Assembly (NCBI GenBank): GCA_951217055.1
Contig: OX578284.1
Coordinates: 40,947,467 to 41,011,466, forward strand
Direction: 5' to 3'
DNA length: 64,000 nucleotides
Source of the DNA: Gerris lacustris
Taxonomy: Eukaryota; Arthropoda; Insecta; Hemiptera; Gerridae
In this document: positions 34,831-46,711 of the stretch, in pieces
Numbering within the stretch: position 1 is the first letter of the stretch
How the letters are laid out: every line of letters begins with the position of its first letter
Made by a program: the position numbers and the translations under genes
The notes under the pieces: model-generated
Seen by the model: the letters and a program-made list of their open reading frames with translations, nothing else
Told to the model about the DNA's origin: nothing
Databases searched by the model: none

Positions 34831-35682
34831 AGTCGTTTATAGTTTTATATATACATGTCACAGTGACCTGATTTTGATACCCTTGTAAGTTTAGACAGTG
34901 CATGTTGTAAATACGTTACTACACACTACACACACCAGACAACATATCTAGGCCTATATACAGTTTCCAAACTGGTCTAGTTGTGCTGTGCTGGCGTGTT
35001 AGCTGACAGAGTCTATATAGACCGCTCTCAAATAATATGACCTCCATATTAAAGAGTCGTTAACCTCTTAAAGCATTAATATTGGAGCTCACGAGCTGCT
35101 TTTATGCTTTTAAAAATGGACGGATTGACAACAGTGTCATACGAAATATATGTATTTCAAAAGTTGTTAGAAAATGCGGTTTAAAAATCATTCTAAAATC
35201 AACTTTGTCTTTTGACATTCGCCATATTGTTGATTATGTATTTTATATCAATAAAATACCGATATATGCATGTTAAAATCTGCTGAAATATTTTATTATA
35301 TAAAACTACATCAAGCGGCTAATCAGTTAGCATACATCTGCTAGACATCTTTGAATGTCTTTAACTATTTTCAGAAATTTTAAGAAGCAGCTGGATGATA
35401 GTAAAAAGTGTTAAAATATTCTCTAAGCTCTTGTAATTAAGAAATAAAAAAAAATCAACATTTTCTATAATACAATGCATATTCTACATTCTAAATTTGG
35501 TTTAGTCTAATCATTTTACATTATTTCTATTAAAAGGAAATAGTTTATCTCTTCCAACTTATAATTTTCTAACGTTAATTACGTAGGTTTAAAAGAAACT
35601 TCCAACTTCCTATCAATTTGCATAAATAAATCAACAGGTCACAAATTCCACATAGAATTAAAAAAAAAAAAAAACTTAATAG

Positions 35683-35686
<4 letters not shown>
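34831..35686. other. AT-rich sequence without a gene
   Basis: Contains a short CA-rich patch near 34920. Nothing recognised. Confidence 0.5.

Positions 35687-35765
<79 letters not shown>
35687..35765. repeat. (TA)n tract
   Basis: About 79 bp of AT dinucleotide behind an A-run. Confidence 0.95.
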
Positions 35766-35768
<3 letters not shown>

Positions 35769-38700
35769 GCTAGATTTGGACACCGCAGAGCTTTATCAGG
35801 TCTCAAAGAATGGTAGTAGATATTAGGTTAGACTTTTTAGAAGGCTGTGTAAGAATATGCATATATGTGTACGTGTTGTGTATGTGTATATATACATGCA
35901 TATGCCACTAAAAGATATGGTAAACAGAACTTACAGGCAGGCAAGTCAAACCCTCACCAACGTATAAATAGCTTTTTTTCAATAAAGGCCCAAAAATACG
36001 ATCTTATGCATAACTAATGTATAAGAAATTGTAAGACGTAAGAAGTACAGTTAAAGCATATTGGCTAAAAAGTTTTGTGAAAATAACGACTGCACACAGC
36101 TCTTTGAATTTATGTGCATACTTACTAACTTATGAGGAACTGCCCGACCGTAAAAGTTGTATACTTTGACAATGACATTTATTTGCGCGAGATTCTGTGT
36201 GTACTTTGACAATGCTTCTGCTTTCTAGGCTGTCGGGAAGTGGGTCAAATTTAGGGTACAAGATTTGCAGACAAAAACAAAACAAAAGCAAGTTAAATAA
36301 AAGAATGTAAAAAGAAGTAAAGAAAGAAAAAGAAGGATTTCGTCCAAGTTTAGTTGATATAAGAGGGGGGCAAAAAGAAAAACAATTCAAACAGCTACAG
36401 TGTGAAAACCTCGACAAGTTAGCTTCTTATAAGACAATGGCCAAGACAGTGTCTCCCAAGGATTATTTTTCTGTAGCCTTGTGGTCGTTGTGGGTGAAGT
36501 TAAAACAATGGAAGAACCACGACAATGTGTTGTGTGAATGTGTTATCGAGGATTTTATATCTTGGTTTTTTCCCCCCTTTTGTGTGTTGCTGAAAAATAT
36601 ACGATTCAATAAGAATTTTAACCAAGGTATATTCTCAACTTCATGTGTAAAAGCAGTTGTTAAAAGAGTTCCAAACAGAAATGGCGAAAAAAAGAAGCCA
36701 TCAGGAGTCTAAAAGATTGAGAAGGACCTTATAAGAGATGCAAGTCTTTTCCAATAAAGCAACTGACTAGAGACGCCTTCCATACCCAATAAGAATAAAA
36801 AAAAGCGAAGAATAACAACAATGCAACCTTGATGCAACCAACAGGTAAGAAAGATAACAAAAGACTAGAATGAAACCTGCCTTAAGAAGGAGTTATAGTT
36901 GCAAGATGGCCGACAACACAATCTAAACCTCTGATTGGATCCAAGTATTATATATATATCTTTAGTCTTGCTGTTAAAATGGAAGAAGTTCCCACAAGGA
37001 AGAGGAAAAAGTCCAAGTCTATAATTTGTATTGATCCTGATTAAACTAACTCCGCAGATCAATTCCAATCAATTACCAATGCAAATCAAATACATAGATC
37101 CTTAATCATTTAAAATTGGAATTAGTTCCAATTTTAAATTAAATAAATACGTTTTCAAAAGGACGTTCACGTTCATATCCTTTCTTGGTTTAGACATTTA
37201 AAAAAAATATGCTGATGGAGGTGTAAAAAGAAACATTCAAACTTGCCAGCAGATTGACATCAATGAATCAACCAATACAGGTAACAAATTCCATATAGAA
37301 TTTAAAAATAAAGTTATATTAATGCCGAAATGTTAGTTAAGTTGCCGAAATGTTAAAACCGCAAAAGGCAGAGATTATATTGGATGGTAGACCTGGGACA
37401 ATGTACTGTTGTTTTATATAAAAAAAATTGCTTGGTGCATTGGTACTCGAACAACTCAGAGTTCTATCAGGTCGTCTGTATAACAATGATAATGGATCCT
37501 AGGTTAGGTACTAACCTAACCTACTTATTATTAAATAAGTTTCTTTTTCTTTTACAGAAAAAAGAAAAACAACGCTTGTAAACTTCAACCAATCATCATA
37601 TCAAATAGATCATATCCTTACATATTTTGCATTACCGTCCGTTCAAAATTAAAGGAAGGGCAATAAGTTCATATTTGGATATACATTAAAACAGATCTTG
37701 AAGGAACCACAAACTGCGCATGTTAAATGAAATAGATCCTTACATATTATGCGTTACGTCAGTTCTAAATTAAAGGAATCTCACAAGAAAGTACAATAAG
37801 GCCATGTTTGTTTGTCAATTAAAAACAAATGCTTTAGGGTATAACTATGAAGGTCAAATCAAACCGAACCGCAATGAAAATCGAAGAAATCCTCACGCCT
37901 TAGAGATTGGTATTTAATGAAAGAACTAGTTTCTAAAGTAAGCTCGCAACATTAAGTATAAAACTAAATTTAATTAATCCCACAAAGGATTTAATCACTT
38001 CTTGCGACTAAAGTAATTAAATATGAATTAGAAGAATAATTAAAGAAGATAATAGAAACAGATTTTGTGAGAATAGTTCAAGAAGGGTTCCCACAAGAAT
38101 GTTGCTATAGTCTATAATTGTAAGAATTGATTTTAATAGAACACAATTACACAATAATTACATCAATTATAGATCGATGCATATAAAATTAAAACATTGA
38201 ATCATTCATTGATTGCATTTAGAAATTTGTAAGATAACGCTAAACTCAAGTGTTGTGGAAATATAGGATTATTATAATTATTACTGTTATGATTATCAAC
38301 CATTAAATTGATTTTAATTATAGACTTCTTAACCTTTAATTAAATTAGATTAAAGTTCCGTAGGGATTAGGTTTAATGCAACTAGGACTCAGATGCAACA
38401 GCCGCGACTAGGCATTGATTAGTTGCCAATGCAAACTGCTAATAAGCAATATTTCGTTGTAATTACTAACCGCTAAGATAATATCACTGTAAATCAAGTA
38501 TTTTCTAAATTTTATTCAGGTAGCATAGCATCGAAGAGCATATATTCTTTAAAAATGTTTTTCCACCACTTAGATTATAATGGAAAATAGAATCGTAATA
38601 ATCCATGAACGAACAATAATAATCCATGAGATAAATTAAATAAATACCAATTGGTGGTACTCAAGATTCAAATTAGTAGTGAAATTATTTTATTAAATAA

Positions 38701-38900
38701 AAAAGCACTGATAAAAACATCCCCTGTCACTGTGAAACGGATTCCTGCGGATGTGATGTAATATTTCGCTGATCATTTAGATTTATATTATGGATTGGGA
38801 CGAATGATTAAATATACTGGAAAAAAGTAATTTTAGAGAAAAAATATTAATGAAACATGTTAAATACAATTTCAAACTTCAAACGTTTTCAATGTTAGAG
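35766..38900. other. Unclassified sequence with diverged direct repeats
   Basis: 35625-35825 and 37265-37500 share diverged words ('caaattccacatagaatt' against 'caaattccatatagaatt'; 'ctttatcaggtc' against 'ttctatcaggtc'). 37610-37640 and 37725-37755 also echo each other. A 91-codon open frame at 36437-36712 begins in a good context (acaatggcc), but its product (MAKTVSPKDYF...) is not recognised and it is not called. Confidence 0.4.
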
Positions 38901-39116
38901 GAAAACAAAGTTTTGGAGTTATTTTCCAAAAACTCATAGCTAAACCCTTAATTCAGGGAATTACAGTGAAAGTGAGGAGAAAACACATGGTTTAATATTG
39001 AGGCAATGAAAAATCAACCGCTTTACCAACATATCACACGTAAAACCACAATAATCCTCTCATTGTAAAATATGTTTGTGCAAACAGAAAGAAGTAGGAT
39101 TGATTAAACATGTGTA

Positions 39117-39600
39117 ATGAGAGTGGAAACAAACAGGGGGAAATTAGGGAACTGGACAATTTCAGGAGATCGCTGTTTTGTCCACTACTCAGGGCTGTTT
39201 GAATCTCCTCTGAACCATAGCTTGTTATCCAATCATGCAGCATGTCAAAACAACCAAACTACATCCACTAGGGGTGTTTGTTCAACCAGAAAATCAACTG
39301 ATGCTAAATATGACATATCTCGTGTTGACCTCATATCTGGAACTAGGTTGAACACAGTTCTATCTAAAGGGGTCAGAGTTTCAGAAAGATTGAAAGAGTG
39401 GTTCCATGGATCAACTGTCTAAACACCAATATAATCAATGGTTCGATTCTTGAAGAGGAGAACAATATTCTACACGAATTATCTCATCCAAAAAGTGAGG
39501 TTACTAATATCTCTGTCCTGTAATTGGCAAATGCTATTGAACATCTAATTAACTCTATCCTCCACCTCTAACTCACTTAAACTGAAATGCAAAACTAAAA
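39117..39600 (+). pseudogene. Weak coding-like segment, unassigned
   Basis: A 101-codon open frame (39117-39422) lies in DNA of visibly higher GC than its flanks. After its stop, a shifted frame stays open for 34 codons (about 39419-39523, including EEENNILHELSHPKSE) and continues after one stop (LANAIEHLINSI) to about 39590. This is the pattern expected of a decayed coding region carrying a frameshift and a stop. No domain or family is recognised, so it could equally be chance. The neighbouring minus-strand frame at 40103-40333 is also relatively GC-rich and sits upstream of an AATAAA (minus strand, about 39960). Confidence 0.25.
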
Positions 39601-41392
39601 TGGGAAAAACCCTTGTGGCACCGTTAGGATATTCTGACAACAGCAGAACACGTTGAATGTTATATGATACCTGTGACATTGTGTTTTAGATCAGTTAATA
39701 TCAAGAATAAAATTTTAACCATGCATAAAAGAGCGAATATAAATCAATTTCTCGTATATCCCACGAAAACTACTTGACAATTTATATGGGCTGAAGAATA
39801 TGAAAATCTTTCGAGCCATGGATTACTCGTGAATCAAAAGGTTTTTATTTATAGTTTTGTTAGTTAGCATTATTAAATTCTTAAGCATCATAAAGTTTAA
39901 AATAAACTGGTCGACAGAAATAAAACGAACAGAAGATAAATGAAAACAGTTAAACACTTTATTGGAGTTCAGAAACAGATGTCACAGAGGGCAAGATTAT
40001 CATTTTATCTATAAATCTGACTGACCCACGTCTTAAACTTTAACTTTACCACAGATGGGATCATCATTTCCTTTTTGTACAATCCGGTTTCAATAAGAAA
40101 TCTTAGTTCCTAGATGATACTAAGAATGCAACTTTTGCGACTGGGTTTATAATGAAATTATAGTTCATTCGTCTCGATGGGTGTAAATTGCAACAAGAGA
40201 GCATCTTCAAGGTTATACCTGAAAGAACAGTGTAAGATATGTCAACTTTATAACAATTACTCTTCAGCAAGTGCTCCAAACACAAGATGTAAAACTTAGA
40301 GACCTTCACCTCTCGATAGGCCATCATCATCACAGTAAGAAATATATCTTCTTTTAAACACCACTATTTAAACTAAGACAGAATAGGAATGCTTTAATTT
40401 TAACAGACAACCCTACTACTGAATATTGGTGGGCAATTTCTTTCTTTTAATTTTTTTATAAGAGCGTTTAAAATGCCAAAAAGCCATTTCAAGATAAGTA
40501 TTATGCCAAAATTAATTTAAGAGCTAGTAAAAAATACTCTTTGGGCAACTAAATCTGAAAACTGTAGCTGCGAATAATTTTCAGCTTATTTAACGTCTTC
40601 GTATAATATAATTATTAAGATGGATATTGAAACATTTGTGTATCTATCTGGTTTAATTACACGAATAATATGTTTTTAATGATTTTTAGAGAAAAAAAAG
40701 GAACGTATATTAGTTACAACACAATACAGTTTCCTATTTCTAAATTTCCTCGTTTTAAGATCTTGTTTAAAATGCAATTAAGCAATTTTCTGGTTGAAGT
40801 GAGAAGAACTAAAACTGTGAAGGGTAAATATTTCCCAATGTTATCTCAAGTTAAGTTAAGATAGAATCGTTTCTCGGGAAATACTAGATGATATCTTTTG
40901 AATTGCATTCTATGTCTTAGCTCACCCCTCAAAACATCGTAAACTGTTTTACATTTATTTAATTAAAATTAATAAGGATTTAGGTTCGTTTCCTTCGAGT
41001 TTATATTCACAGTTTAATTGTTTCTTTTTACATTAAAATATTTCATTATTGTAAATTAATCAATAAAAAAAATCTATTTTAATTATTTTTTAGTAAACGC
41101 TTATATTTTTAGGACCTCCATCGCTTTGTCAAGGATCACGCGACCTTAATATTTCTGGAAGAAGCTTAATATATATTTTTCTAACTCCACGCTAGTGAAG
41201 TTAGAAAAACACACTAATACATAATGCATATCACTCATGTAGACAGATTTATCTATTATGTGCAATCCAAAATCAAATTTTGTTAACTTTCAAGTAGTTC
41301 CTAGAATAGTTTCTTCCAATATTAAATAATTGTAACCTTATAACTACGTCTTATTTGTTAAGTTTCTAGTTTAAGCTTTTAGCATTAGTTTA
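39601..41392. other. Sequence without a supportable gene
   Basis: Includes the unassigned 76-codon minus-strand frame noted at 40103-40333. A short inverted pair lies near 41180-41210 ('tttttctaactccac' against 'gttagaaaaac'). Otherwise unclassified. Confidence 0.4.
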
Positions 41393-41395
41393 TTA

Positions 41396-42552
41396 GGGTT
41401 TTGTAGATACTTCTCAAAACCCTTATACCGAGGGTGATGTGTCCGTCCGTCCGTCGCTCTTTGGTTCATAGGGCCCGAACCGTTTAAGCGAAAATACTGA
41501 AATTTGAAACACTGGTGCAACTTTTAAACCCAACCACAGGAAAAATATACAGAAGTTCATAATTAGATTTGCGCATGCGCAATTCGAAAAAATGTGGTAA
41601 ACTCAAAAATTTATATTTTTTTAAAATTTTTGAGTAGGGTATCAAATGAAAGCTGCTGAAGAGTAGGACACAAATATATATATGATATTTTAAATGTTGC
41701 ATTCCTTATTGGTTAAATAAATCTAAATATACCCAAAAAAAATCCCCCCCCCCCAACCACTATAGATCGGCTGGCGCTAAAATTTTGAAATAATTCATGC
41801 TAATATCTTATTGTGGGGCGATGAAAATTCCGGGAGTTCATTCCAAATTTTCAAAAATTGTTAATTTTGGGCGCGAAAAAGTGAAGTGCGCCCAAAATTT
41901 TATTTTTTTAAAATTTTGAGTTGGGTATTAAATGAAAGCTGCTGAAGAGTAGGACACAAATATATATATGCATTTTTAAAATTTGCATTCCTTATAGGGA
42001 AAAAAAATCAAAATATACCCCAAAAAAATGCCCCCCCCCCCCCCCCCAACCACTATAGATCGGCTGGTGCTAAAATTTCGAAATAATTCATACTAATACC
42101 TTATAGTATGGCGATGATATTTCCGGGAGTTCATTCCCAGGTTTTAAAAATTACCAATTTTGTGGGCGAAAATTTGGAGTGCGCCCAAAATTTTATTTTT
42201 TAAAAATTTTGAGTTGGGTATCAAATGAAAGCTGCTGAAGAGTAGGATACAAATATATATTTGCTTTTTTAAATTTTTAATTCTTTTTTGGTTTTATAAG
42301 TCAAAATATACCCCCAAAAAAATCCCCCCCCCCCTCAAATTTTATATAATGGCTGGTCTAAAAATTTTGAAATGATTCATGGTTACACAGTATGGTTGGG
42401 CGATGAAAATTTCCTAAAAAATGTAATTTATCTTGTCGTTATTACCTATAAAAAACATTGTGACCTCCCGGGGGATCGAACCCGGGACCCTTAGGATCGA
42501 AGAATAAAAATCATAATTACATAACGGGTATGCTTAATCATCTACAAAACCC
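41396..42552. mobile_element. TA-flanked TIR element with internal tandem repeats (1,157 bp)
   Basis: gggttttgtagat at 41396 and its complement end at 42552, flanked by TA on each side (41394-41395 and 42553-42554), as expected for Tc1/mariner-type insertion. The interior holds a GTCCGTCCGTC run, then three units of about 300 bp. Each has 'gagttgggtatcaaatgaaa', 'gctgctgaagagtaggacac', a C-run (about 41750, 42031 and 42325) and 'actatagatcggctgg'. Near the right end is a tRNA T-arm-like block. No transposase frame, so non-autonomous. Confidence 0.75.
42459..42530 (-). repeat. tRNA T-arm-like block inside the TIR element
   Basis: On the minus strand, ccggg-ttcgatc-cccgg forms a perfect 5-bp T-stem with a 7-nt loop matching the B box, followed by 'gaggtcac'. 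I could not fold a matching acceptor or D-arm upstream, so this is a tRNA-derived remnant captured in the element. Confidence 0.4.
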
Positions 42553-43399
42553 TAAAAAGTACTTGGACGCAAGTACTTCCCTGTGATTTTTTCATATTGC
42601 TTATTGCACCCTTTTCACAGGTAGCCGTACCCTCAAGGTTTTTAATCCACCCCCGAGCCTGTGGGCTCCTTCACACTAATACCTCCTCAGGCCACCACCC
42701 ACACTAACTTATTTTATTAAAACTATCATTAAAAATAATCGAAAGCCTGACTGCTATTTTGATGTATATTGTAGTAAGTCAATTATAGATTAGTTTAAAT
42801 TAAATTATCAGTGTATATTCTACATTAATTATCATCATGGTAGATTGGTCATTTAACATTTTCTAAAGGTAGATTTATCAAATAAAATTCTAAAGGTAAA
42901 TTTAATATTCAACTTTTGCAAAAGGTCGATTTAAGAATTAATATTTCCTAAATAGTTGCAAGTAAAGATTAGGATAGATCTTGACGGAAAATTAAAAGAA
43001 AATATTGTAATTTAATTTTTAATTTCTATAAATATTTAGTAGATTTTTTTTAATCAACTAATTTGGAGATTATGTAGGAAATTAGTATAGTATAATAAAA
43101 GTGTTAAATTTTCTAGATTGAAAAGGTTTTTTCGTCAAACCTTGTGCTTGTATATTCTGAGAATTATCAAATAATAAAAAAAAAAAGGCAAACGACATAG
43201 ACGAAATATAAAATAAAATCAGTTGTATCTAACATAATTTCTTGTTACTTACTTATAGGAAATAAAACTCAAAAGGCTAAATTGATAATTTTACTATCAT
43301 CATATCAACAACTCAGAAAAACTTTCATACATACAATTTTTTTTATTATACGATAATCCTTATTTTACGGCATCCTCACCCCTTGTGGAGGTTTAGTTA
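42553..43399. other. AT-rich sequence without a gene
   Basis: 42590-42715 is less AT-rich. Otherwise only plain AT-rich DNA. Confidence 0.5.
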
Positions 43400-43437
43400 C
43401 TTACATAATCCCGTCCTCTTCTACCGTGAGATGAAGA

Positions 43438-43818
43438 AGAAAAAGATTTCCATTGCGTTTTATTTTCAGCTAGCCGTCGTGCTTAATACCTGTTTACTCT
43501 CCGCTCCTTGAGTGAACTTCTTATGTTATCCTTCCAGAAAAAGGCTGTTCTGCCACGGTGTCTTGCTCCATAAGTTAGCTTTGGGTACTGCTCATTTCCC
43601 ATCCTTGGATCTTTGTCAAATAGCAGAACCAACAAAGTTGGTTGGAGCTCACTATTCACTATTACGGAGTTGATTTGAAGGTTGCCTTACAAAGTTTGGT
43701 TTCTGATAACGTTCCTTCTATTTTTACCTCCTACTCTTCTCAAATATTTAATCTCAGCTCTCTGAAGCAGCTAATCTGAACAGTAGAAACAGCCCAGCTT
43801 TCAGAACCGTATGAATAG
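43438..43818 (-). pseudogene. LINE (non-LTR retrotransposon) relic, C-terminal part of the RT protein
   Basis: On the minus strand, YGSESW (about 43800-43815) is followed, after a frameshift, by one long frame to about 43441. It contains RAEIKYLRRVGGKNRRN, VIRNQTL, then a stop, QYPKLTYGARHRGR, FFWKDNIRSSLKERRVNR, a second stop, and ARRLAENKTQWKSF. The order YGSE.W, AE.K.LRR..G..RRD.IRN, GR..RGR...W.DNI...L.ER, and ARRLA.DR..W is the typical C-terminal region downstream of the reverse-transcriptase domain in many LINEs. The catalytic RT core and the endonuclease are absent, and the sequence has two stops and a frameshift, so it is dead. The clade is not resolved. Repeat R-E lies directly upstream at 43955. 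Confidence 0.75.
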
Positions 43819-43954
43819 GAACATAGGAATTTTAGTTCTTATTCAGAGCTTGGAATATTAATTACTTTACTTGATGTACAATATGATGAATATTGCGATG
43901 ATGGATTATTTTGAGTGTAAGAAAGACTCGTCGATTTAAAACATGCTGCTTGGA

Positions 43955-44040
43955 TGAAACGTTTTGACCCTGACTAAGGTCATCTTCAGTCTTTATTAAC
44001 TAAAACAACCAAATACTTATGTCAATTTAACCTATCTAGT
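43955..44040 (-). repeat. Dispersed repeat R-E, copy 2
   Basis: Same as 365-450 over about 85 bp (CTGAAGATGACCT on the minus strand, then the stem and GAAAC changed to AAAAC). It sits next to the LINE relic. Confidence 0.6.
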
Positions 44041-44934
44041 AGAACTTTTAATTGATGTCCAATGTAAATTCACGTATTTAATACTTCTTAGTCTATATTA
44101 TATATAGTGTAAAATTACTAGAACATTAAACTGCACTTAAAACTGATCAACTTTGTCATAAAACTTAAGAGATCATATAAAAGGGTCTACAATATCTACT
44201 TTTACGTTTTTTCGCTGTCCAGCGACATTATAGGATTTTCATATTTTTTTAGTTTAGTTCATATTAGAGTTTAGCTTGGTGCCAAGGATGTGCTTTATAT
44301 TTTTATACGTGACAGTCTCTATTTTCTATCTTTATGTGCCATTGATAAAAAAAACCTATATGTTTTCCTGACAAAAAGACTAATAAAGCTTAATTTTTTA
44401 CCTCATCTGTGAACCGAAATTGTTTTTGCAGTAGAGTGGTGAAAATAATTATGTTATTTCGTTCTTATAAATTTATTTACCATGAGTAATACACAAAAGT
44501 GATTATACTATTTGACATAAATTCATTATCGTTAGCTTTATCGAACAACCTTGTCCGAATTTAAAGTATTTATAAAGTATAAACACAAACAAATAAACAG
44601 ATGCGCACATAGTTATATATTAATGCAAGCAATCTAAGATACGGCACGTACAAACATGTGTATCGCGGATTCTTAGTGATTTTCTTATTATTGTTAAAAT
44701 TGAATCATCGCTTTTTCAAATCTAAAATCTTCATATATGTAGGATTTCTTGAATCTCAAGCTAAAATTAACTTTTACTAATTCCAAGGTTACAATTAATT
44801 GATTAAAATGTTAAACCAAAAATTTGGATAAAATGTAATTTTTAAAATTATTTCTAGTCATACCTACTTAAGAAAATTCCAATAAAAGTTATTGAACAAA
44901 TTAAAACAATCCGTATACTGGACATAAATAACAC
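44041..44934. other. AT-rich sequence without a gene
   Basis: Nothing recognised on either strand. Confidence 0.5.
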
Positions 44935-45605
44935 ATATAGATATAAATAAATCTATGTTTGTGCGCATGTGGAAGAGAAAGAAATAAGCGCAGAAGGTTG
45001 ACACTTAGATGGGACCAAAAATGGGCTAAATGTGACCTAGCATCCAAATTTCATTAAAATCGAACGAGTAGTTTTTAAGATATGTTGGTTAGCAAAAATT
45101 GAGCGACAGACAAACACAGAACCAAATAATTACAAGATAAAAAGAACTTTTATATACTACGTTTTAAAATTTTCTGTCATAAATCATAAATAAGAAACAC
45201 GTCAAAATGAAGATCGTAAATATGGGATACGTCAAAACAAATAAAATAACTTGCGGATTTTTTCCGAACTAACTTTCCATACAGCAAAATTTGCTGAAAA
45301 TGAATTAAATTCTGCTGAAAGATGGCTAAAAGTATTAAAATAATACATTGTCATCGTGTTCTGAGCTATTCTAAAAGTTATATTAGTCTAGCTACTTGGG
45401 AAGTTCGTTGAAAATATATTGCAAGATTTGTACTGGACAAACAAACAAACAAACACGAAAGCAAGCTAATAAAAACGCAGTAAAATGTTCCCTGATGCCT
45501 GAAACGGATTTCTGTATCGGAATGTTTGAAAGCGGAGTCATAAAATATTTTCGTTCTTCGGAACGATCACAGATTCCGTTACCTACGATAAGCTCGGAAT
45601 AAAAA
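44935..45605 (-). mobile_element. R-A copy interrupted by an R-B insertion
   Basis: 44935-45126 carries 'tgtttgtgcgcatgtggaag' to 'cagacaaacacagaaccaaa'. From 45486 the R-A text resumes with 'tgttccctgatgcctgaaac' and ends 'gatcacagattccgttacct'. In uninterrupted copies (10105, 22555) these two pieces are contiguous. Confidence 0.8.
45127..45485 (+). mobile_element. R-B copy nested in R-A
   Basis: 'taattacaagataaaaagaa' to 'aataaaaacgcagtaaaa', about 355 bp, closely similar to 3901-4253. The R-A flanks tell where it went in: 'accaaa' on the left and 'tgttccc' on the right, against 'accaaaaatgttccc' in empty sites. At most a 2-3 bp duplication can therefore be inferred. Confidence 0.8.
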
Positions 45606-45642
45606 AAAAACAAAAACTTATGGATTAGAGCGATAAGAAAAA

Positions 45643-45725
45643 AAAAAGTCTGTCAATTAGTGTGGCACATAGCTTCCTCGCACGGTATTGATCTTACGCG
45701 CTACCTTAGGTGAGTTCGGAATCAA
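45643..45725 (-). mobile_element. R-A deletion derivative
   Basis: Only the two ends are left: 'gtctgtcaattagtgtggca' to 'cttcctcgcacggtattg', followed directly by 'ctaccttaggtgagttcgga'. Confidence 0.6.
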
Positions 45726-45858
45726 TAATCCTCATTAGGAAAAAGGCATGAAAAATTAAAAAAAAAAATTTCTTCAAGCAAACGTAGAGGATAAGTTGAA
45801 AAATAAAATTAATAAAGAACTATAAGTTGAAGAGTTCAATAGTGAAGTAGTTATATGA

Positions 45859-46172
45859 TTGAAAGAAGCTGCAGATCTCATCTTAACAAATACAAATAAA
45901 CCACACACAAGAAAACTGTCTAAAGAAATTAGAAAGCTTCTGTATAAGCGAAGAAAAGTCGTGGAAAGGACAGTGCAGAGTTAGCAGAACTGACAACAAC
46001 AATTAGAAAGAAAATCAATGATTGGAGTGTGCAGAAGAGGGCAGAAGAATTAAATGAAGCCTCGGAAAATAATGATGGTGTAAAGAAAGTTTGGAACAAG
46101 TATTCTTATTCTTATTCTAATGGAAGATTAGTATCGTTGCATAGTACTGCTGACAATACATATAATGTATAA
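45859..46172 (+). pseudogene. LINE relic, segment between endonuclease and RT
   Basis: Frame one (45859-45984) contains KEAADLILTN, then RKLSKEIRKLLYKRRKVVER and a stop. After a shift, a second frame (45984-46172) contains AELTTTIRKKINDWSVQKR, AEELNEASENN and KKVWNKY. The pattern 'LSKEIRKLL.KRR' followed by 'EL...IRKKI...' and a helical 'A.E...N...KKVW' is typical of the linker between the endonuclease and reverse-transcriptase domains in LINEs such as RTE and Jockey types. No catalytic motif remains. A frameshift near 45984 and a stop show it is dead. It may or may not belong to the same family as 43438-43818. Confidence 0.6.
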
Positions 46173-46281
46173 TCTGGGAAAGTTTCAGATTTCTAGGTAG
46201 TCTAAAAGTGAGTCACAAATATAATTAAAAGAAGTGAATAAATAATACTAGCCTATAAAAACAATGTTTTTATAAGTCTGT

Positions 46282-46439
<158 letters not shown>

Positions 46440-46502
46440 TTTGGTTGTGTGAGTTATCGGCAAGTTGTTTGTTTATCCCTAAAATTTGATAGAATTTTGT
46501 TT

Positions 46503-46711
46503 AGGTAATGGAAGTTATGTGATCGTTCCGAAGAACGAAAAAATTTTATATCTCCGATTTCAAAAATTACATTCCATGAAAATATTGACAGATTAAAATA
46601 ACGGGTGAAACAAACAAATTAGACAATAACGGCTTGTAAATGCATGAAATCAATACAGTGCGTGGATAGGATGCGAGGAAGCTATGTGCCACACCAATTG
46701 GCAGTCTATTT
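46503..46711 (+). mobile_element. R-A copy with internal deletion (about 210 bp)
   Basis: Left end 'taggtaatggaagttatgtg' with 'atcgttccgaagaacg', right end 'gatgcgaggaagctatgtgc' with 'cacaccaattggcagtc'. The middle (CTGTCTGT section and 'aaatttggatggt') is gone, leaving a two-ended deletion derivative. Confidence 0.75.

Noticed and set aside
36437..36712. 91-codon plus-strand frame with a good start context (acaatggcc)
   Set aside because: The product is not recognised, the opposite strand is also open over adjacent sequence, and one unspliced frame of this length is expected by chance in 64 kb. Worth a blastp only.
37500..37525. Telomere-type TTAGG repeats ('ttaggtactaacctaaccta')
   Set aside because: Only two short inverted occurrences, far below an array.
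42459..42530. A complete tRNA gene on the minus strand
   Set aside because: The T-arm is perfect, but no matching acceptor, D-arm or convincing anticodon arm can be folded.
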